The notes beneath the pieces are model-generated. The model worked only from the letters and a program-made list of their open reading frames with translations. It made no database searches and was not told where the DNA came from. From Aegilops tauschii subsp. strangulata (taxonomy: Eukaryota > Streptophyta > Magnoliopsida > Poales > Poaceae), in the NCBI RefSeq assembly GCF_002575655.3, contig NC_053037.3, positions 443,951,793 through 444,015,792 of the forward strand: a stretch of DNA of 64,000 nucleotides, given 5' to 3'. The translations under genes were made by a program, and so were the position numbers. Of the stretch, positions 59,372 through 64,000 are shown one piece after another. Every line of letters begins with the position of its first letter. Within the stretch, counting starts at the first letter, position 1.

Positions 59372-60260
59372 ATGCACGAGCGACCCGCCTCCGGATCAGT
59401 CTTCATGATTGACTCGCCCGTCCGCTCTCGCGGCCGGTTTATGTGTCCGCGCCAGCTCGCAACGTGGAGGACAACTCACTTGTCCGTGACGGTTTACAAC
59501 ACTATGGGCGACTTACCAGTCCGACCCCGTGGCCGACTCTCCCGTCCATGCCGTTTTACAATGCCACGGCCGACTCGTCTGTTGACCGGGCGAATCAGGT
59601 GATATTCTTCTAAATATAATTTTGGCACATATTCCTTTTGTCAAAAAATAATTACTCTGGCCTGTAATATTTTTATGCAGGCGGCTATTAGAGGAAAAAG
59701 GGGTGGTATTACACCGCGGAGGCATGTTCGGTTGCGCCGCGCAGCTTCACGGACACGCGTATCGCGGTCCAGTTTACATCAACGCGTCGGCCGACTCGCC
59801 CGTCCGCACCACCTTACAACGCCACGGACGACTCGCCCGTCCGCCCTCGCCGCCGGTTCATGCATCCGCGCCGGGTTACAACGCGGAGGACAACTTGCTC
59901 GTCCGCACCGGCTTACAACGCCGCGGCCGGCTCATCTGTCTGCTCCCGCGGCCGACTTGGCCGTGATTGATTTCAGCTTCACCGTGATGATCATCAACTC
60001 CGCGGTGGATAATTTCTGGCCTGACATATCAGGTGAAATCAATCCAGTAAATTTTTATATATTATATATTGTTTTCTTTAAAAAGAGCAATTACTCTAGC
60101 TTGCGAGGTTTTTGATACAGGACAATTGTTCACTACATCAACACAACGTGGTTGGCTCGCCCATCCGCGCGGCTTACCGCGCGGCGATCGATTCGCCCGT
60201 CCGGGCCGGCTTACAACACCACGGCCGGATCATCTGTCTGTGCCGCCTCTGATGCAACGG
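59372..60260. repeat. Degenerate GC-rich repeats (CGCCCGTCCG / TTACAACRCCRCGG)
   Basis: Segments GACTCGCCCGTCCG, GGTTTACAACACYAYGG and CGGCCGACTCGTCTGT alternate at least six times, with imperfect spacing of 40-80 bp. AT-rich breaks lie at 59600-59680 and 60030-60110. No frame is conserved through them. Confidence 0.65.
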
Positions 60261-60849
60261 TCGTCTTTACCATCCGTCTCTCGCGGGTTGGTCTATATAA
60301 CCACACTGGGCCGCACCTGTATGCATGAGCTGTTTATTGAATATGAGCGAGTCACTGCTTGGGAAGCCCGGTTTTCTTCCAACAAATTGGAGGCGAATTA
60401 TCATGTATTATCAGCCGCCGTCTGCACTGGATGGCTCAATGGGAAGGCGCACAAGTCGCCGCCACTACAGTTTTGTTAACTTCAAATCGCCAGTTGGAAG
60501 GAACCATTGGCCGAGTTGCTGACACGGCTCATAAGGGATCATTTATAATCCGCCGCGGTCACCTCAACCTTCTGTGGATTCACATCGTGCTATCAATACC
60601 AATGATATACAAGTTATGCCGGCTTATATCACGGTCAAGTATGGAGAATCTCAAGCCAACTCCTCGAGTCACCTTGAGACTCGGGGGCTACAATGATATG
60701 ACTCGGCAGCATTGGTCGGTTTCAATGCATTCAAGAACTCCGGGTCATTGGAGGGAAAAATAACCCGGTCCCGGAGGCTACCGCCATATTGGTGAAAAGT
60801 TTAAAGGCCGTCAGAAAGTTTCCGGCTTAAAAAGAAGGATTCCGGTTTA

Positions 60850-61070
60850 GATCCGGCTCAAGAGACTTGACATCTCCCACAAAGCATTGAAGCTCTTAAT
60901 ATCCGGTTTAAAATCCGGTTCAAGGGAAATTTATCTGCCACAAGTTTTGAAGCTCTCAAATCCGGTTCAAAATCCGGTTCAAGGTAAATTTGTCTATCAC
61001 CACGCTTTGAAACTCTCAATATCCGGTTTAAGAATTTCCGGTTCAAAAAGAATTTATCTCTCGCAAAGTT
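60850..61070. repeat. Tandem repeats with TCCGGTTTAAAATCCGGTTC
   Basis: Three units of about 65 bp each contain ATCCGGTTTAA, TTCCGGTTCAA(G/A), AAATTTATCT and TTGAAGCTCTCAA. They are centred near 60905, 60965 and 61025. Confidence 0.75.
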
Positions 61071-61167
61071 CGAGATCTCAGGAAAAATTAAAGGGGCCAA
61101 AAAGAGTCTGTTACAAAGTACAACCCAAATATAGGTACCCTGCTTTAATGACCATTGGGAGCTGATC

Positions 61168-61410
61168 GTATTCGAATCATAGCTCAACCCTTTTTGGGAA
61201 CCGACGTGGATCGTATTCGAATCAGCGTCGTTAAACAACTCTCAAGGTCATTTGGGGGCTTCCTGTTCAAACATAGGTCGTATTCGAACCAAAGAGAACA
61301 TAGCTGTCGGTACCTTCTTGATCGGCAACGCCAAAGCCACTGGGGGCTATATGATCATATTCGAATCTTAGCTTAACCCCTTTGGGACGGTTTTCTGGTC
61401 GTATTCGAAT
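61168..61410. repeat. Five copies of GTATTCGAAT
   Basis: The palindrome-containing decamer GTATTCGAAT, usually as ATCGTATTCGAATC, occurs at 61168, 61213 and 61401, with one-base variants at 61280 (GTATTCGAAC) and 61357 (ATATTCGAAT). Confidence 0.8.
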
Positions 61411-62205
61411 CAGAAGCCTCAAAATTTTTGAAGTCTCTTTTTGCAAACAATTTTTGGATTTTATTTGAAGCTCTTTTGATCATATCTAAAGTGTATATGA
61501 GTGGTTGCTATTTAACCCAGTTTGACTTTGGATGATAAGTCGCCATCATATGACAATCATAAACATTTGGAAGTCTTGATTTCTAAAGATTGGGTTATCA
61601 CCCTTACTGCACAGGTCACATAAACCGGCAGTGAAAATTCAATATCACAGGTATAATATTATTATTATAGTTATGTTTCAAAGTTGTGATTCATAACAGG
61701 CTTATCTGTGACTCCTTGTTACACATCAATGGTTATATGTGATATATTATGACCCGCCCTGCGGTAAACCGCCAAGGGATCTTGTGATCTAATTATGTGC
61801 AGGATAAGACTACATTTGGGTGGTTACCCGCCCTGGTTTTTGACGTTAAGTCGCCAGGGCATATGTTGTTTAAATTCTGCAGGATTTACAGAGCTATGAC
61901 TTACATAAATGATGAAATTCAAGCCCATCATCATAGATTGAAATTGGTGTCTAAAAAGGGTTATCAATTCTTGATTTTCTCAAAGGCTATAAGCCGTCGG
62001 GTTGTACAAATTTCGGCTTACAATGGAGGCGTATTAAATCGCCATCGGCCAAGAGCCGCCGGGTATTTAAACTCCGGATTGACCTATCAGCAGATGAGGT
62101 ATTCAAAGTATCTTTGGCGCAATGGCTATTATTTTATCAATGGATATGATTTATTCTACAATGGAAAGAATAGTCCCGAGTCACTACAAGCTTACGACCC
62201 GGCAC

Positions 62206-62872
62206 TTGGGGGCTACATTATTCAAGTTGATATTACATCAAATATGCAAGTCCCATGTCACTACCAGCATGCACCATGGCACTTGGGGGCTAATGTAAAG
62301 TCATTTTTTGATCAACTTATTGAAGACCCGACTCATCCCATTGTAATGAGCCGGCCCTTGGGGGCTACCAATTACTCCTGTCGAAAATTCAAGGTACACA
62401 AGCCTTAATCCATTATATTAAAAGATCCACTACTCAGTTGGTAGAGTATAAAGCTCTTAACATTGTGAACGTGGGTTCAAGCCCCATGGTGGAGATTACA
62501 TCATATGACGTTATTATCAATGAATTATATACAAAGTCTCAGCTCGGTAATATCTTACTGACCCGGCCCTTGGGGGCTACACGTTGTTGGTCCATTTTAC
62601 ATGATCATATTTACAAAGTCCCTGCTCATTATTGCATAATGACCCGGCCCTTGGGGGCTACACTGGTTGAAGTTTTTATGAGCATAAGGCAATTACAAGT
62701 CCCAGGTTGCTGCAAGCATGACAACCCGACACTTGGGGGCTACATATGTGGAATATTCAATTTATGACTAATGATTGAGATGAATAACCCGGATTTCTTC
62801 AAGGTTGCAACACTTATATTGAAGTAAGTCTTAAGTTATCACTATGTTTTCCTCTTAAGACTTGGGGGCTAC
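62206..62872 (+). repeat. Array of polypurine-tract-like motifs CTTGGGGGCTAC
   Basis: The core TTGGGGGCTA, mostly preceded by ACCCGGC(C/A)C, occurs near 62206, 62282, 62359, 62570, 62651, 62732 and 62862. Neighbouring copies are about 76-81 bp apart. Relatives are at 60682, 61252 and 61341. The same core, CTGGGGGCTAA at 63349-63358, is the polypurine tract directly before the 3' LTR. Confidence 0.85.
62424..62495 (+). tRNA. tRNA-Lys(CUU)-like sequence, degenerate
   Basis: Inside the non-coding retrotransposon a 72-base stretch aligns along its whole length with plant tRNA-Lys(CUU). It has TACTCAGTTGGTAGAG (D arm, one base short), the anticodon loop CTCTTAA with CTT at 62456-62458, and GTGGGTTCAAGCCCCAT (T arm, intact B-box GGTTCAAGCCC). 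The acceptor stem GATCCAC/GGTGGAG pairs poorly. It is probably a pseudo-tRNA captured by the element. The internal pol III B-box could still be active. The match was made from memory of the tRNA sequence. Confidence 0.7.
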
Positions 62873-63358
62873 AGGTGATATGCCTATAAGGGAGAAAAAA
62901 TGACCCGGCATCATTTATTTGTAACCCGGCAATTTTGGCAATCATAACTTGGCAAGATCTACATCTTTAAGCCGGCTAAATATCAGTTGAATATTTCAAG
63001 ACCAATATTTTTGTTAAGTCAGAGCATTGAAGGCCGACTCAAATGGATTATTTCTTAGAATATTTCTCTACAAGAGCCAATGTCAGCAAATTGGTTATGA
63101 AGCTGGCCTATTGACCCGGATTTTTTAGAAGAAGTGCCTAGATTTTTTGCATTGGCAAGGTTTGGACATATCTGTTAAAAGAGATTTGCTATAAGATCTT
63201 GAGTATGCATCCAGGAGGAAAATGACAAGGACTTAAAGATGATCAGGTGCCGGTTCAGGAAAATATTTAACCCGGAGCACAACCTATCAAGTTTGTTCTT
63301 GTGTTTATTTTACAGGATCAGTTTAACATGGATGAATCCAAATTAAACTGGGGGCTAA

Positions 63359-63955
63359 TGTTGGGGATATACCCCGCGGTATGACCCGACCAGAAGTATG
63401 ACCTCGCCGGGCTTGGCGTTTTCATTGGTAACCAGCCGGAGTGGCGACTCACGGATGGCCGTAACGGCGGGTCAGACAGAAGACTAGGCCCAAGGCCCAG
63501 AAGGCCGGCTCATGTTATTGTGGGCCGGCTTAAGACGGAAGGCATGAGGAATATTTCCTTTACAGGGAAGCAAGACCCGTACTTGTATCCGACTTGTAAT
63601 AGAGAATAAGTTAGTTCTAATCCTACTAGGACTCTACATGTAAGCCGCCCCTTCAACTTATATAAGGAGGGGCAGGGCTCCCCAAAGAGGGACAAGGAAG
63701 AAGAAACAATCTCTAGGGCTAGACACAAAGAGCCGGTTCGCCGGCGACTCCCTCGTGATCATAATGAGACCTAGCCTCAAACAGCATGTAGGGTTGTTAC
63801 CGGATGATGTTTCCCGGGGCCCGAAGCTGTCTAAATCCTTGTCTTGTGTTGCGTCTCTCGATTCCGCCCAACCCCTCTCAAGCTACCACATAGATGCGTT
63901 GTCCTCGCGACTAAGTCCTGACACTACGGACATCTGCCGTGACAATTCCACGACA
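63359..63955 (+). repeat. 3' LTR of the non-coding retrotransposon
   Basis: It begins TGTTGGGGATATACCCCGCG and ends GACAATTCCACGACA. It lacks the 16-bp duplication of the 5' copy and keeps the TATATAA box. Confidence 0.92.
63659..63665 (+). promoter_or_regulatory. TATA box of the 3' LTR
   Basis: TATATAAGG follows CTTCAACT and precedes AGGGGCAGGGC. The matching site in the 5' LTR is TATGTAAGG, so only this copy has a canonical box. Confidence 0.6.
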
Positions 63956-64000
63956 CCGAAGGAATTTCATAACCAATATTTTCAGTAGGTGCAGTAGGTT
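63956..64000 (-). pseudogene. Start of the next Athila-type gag segment
   Basis: The last 45 bases on the minus strand read PTAPTENIGYEIP, which joins the gag fragment ending at 57769 once the element between them is removed. The gene continues beyond the window. Confidence 0.7.

Larger units (their letters stand above)
57770..63955 (+). mobile_element. Non-coding LTR retrotransposon (LARD-like), 6.2 kb
   Basis: LTRs of 613 and 597 bp lie at 57770-58382 and 63359-63955, with perfect CCGAA duplications at 57765-57769 and 63956-63960. A primer site starting TGGCGCCCACCG follows the 5' LTR. A purine-rich CTGGGGGCTAA stands just before the 3' LTR. The 5-kb interior has no gag or pol protein I can recognise and is built of several short repeat arrays. 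The LTRs differ at about a dozen sites plus one 16-bp duplication in the 5' copy (near 57855-57885), roughly 2 percent. Mobilisation would need proteins in trans. Confidence 0.92.
7946..64000 (-). mobile_element. Athila-lineage Ty3/gypsy retrotransposon, interrupted
   Basis: Segments at about 7946-10078, 14019-14695, 32677-34060, 43163-43434, 57323-57769 and 63956-64000 read in order on the minus strand as integrase, RNase H, RT, protease and gag of one gypsy polyprotein. Every interruption is bounded by a target-site duplication, which shows that the segments were once contiguous. The gag style (CPNHELSREIIIQNFYARLS) and protease style (CDLGAGVSAIPF) are those of the Athila-lineage Sabrina/WHAM-type families of Triticeae. 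The family name is inference. The upstream gag and 5' LTR lie beyond the right edge. The coding frame has many stops and shifts, so the element is dead. Confidence 0.8.

Noticed and set aside
61797..62408. A 203-codon plus-strand frame in the non-coding retrotransposon
   Set aside because: Its C-terminal part is the translation of the CTTGGGGGCTAC repeats (LGGY, LGAN), and it matches no retrotransposon domain. I regard it as chance, though it is the longest frame in the element.

Overview
The window looks like intergenic DNA from a Triticeae grass (wheat, Aegilops or barley type). It is almost entirely transposable elements nested inside one another. I see no intact host gene. The assignment rests on element families with grass-type proteins (Athila-lineage and Tekay-type Ty3/gypsy polyproteins, a spliced CACTA transposase pair, a plant L1-type LINE, a Stowaway MITE). 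No species-specific marker was found.

Layout. Positions 1-4262 hold a Stowaway MITE (231-392), a broken GC-rich reading frame with 114-bp repeats (867-1774), and non-coding repeat DNA. That DNA continues after a solo LTR (4263-5817) up to a CACTA-type right terminus at 7317. A partial LTR of the same family as the solo LTR follows (7318-7945). From about 7946 to the right edge lies an Athila-lineage gypsy element on the minus strand. Its gag, protease, RT, RNase H and integrase are split by five nested insertions: (1) a Tekay-related solo LTR, 10079-14018, target duplication atcat; (2) a minus-strand LINE, 14696-32676, 16-bp duplication, itself interrupted by a 10.8-kb CACTA transposon (16915-27720, duplication ata); (3) a 9.1-kb LTR retrotransposon, 34061-43162, duplication gtgat, with gag and protease on the minus strand, no polymerase or integrase found, and a multi-exon gene on the opposite strand; (4) a 13.9-kb Tekay/Del chromovirus, 43435-57322, duplication aagaa; (5) a 6.2-kb non-coding LTR retrotransposon, 57770-63955, duplication ccgaa. 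The Athila-lineage gag resumes for the last 45 bases and runs off the window.

Function. The CACTA element has both partners expected for its superfamily: a TnpD-like transposase with three exons whose phases join without error, and a TnpA-like subterminal-repeat-binding protein with eight exons and one premature stop. The Tekay polyprotein has every domain in order, but carries four in-frame stops and one frameshift. The LINE keeps an open 1020-codon ORF1, while its ORF2 is broken. The gag-protease element and the non-coding element would need enzymes from relatives to move.

The observations I rate highest are the spliced antisense gene in the polymerase-less retrotransposon, and the non-coding retrotransposon, which carries a degenerate tRNA-Lys(CUU)-like sequence and about ten internal copies of its polypurine-tract-like motif. 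Coordinates of element ends were read directly from terminal motifs and flanking duplications. Domain names come from recognition of the translated sequence, not from a database search.
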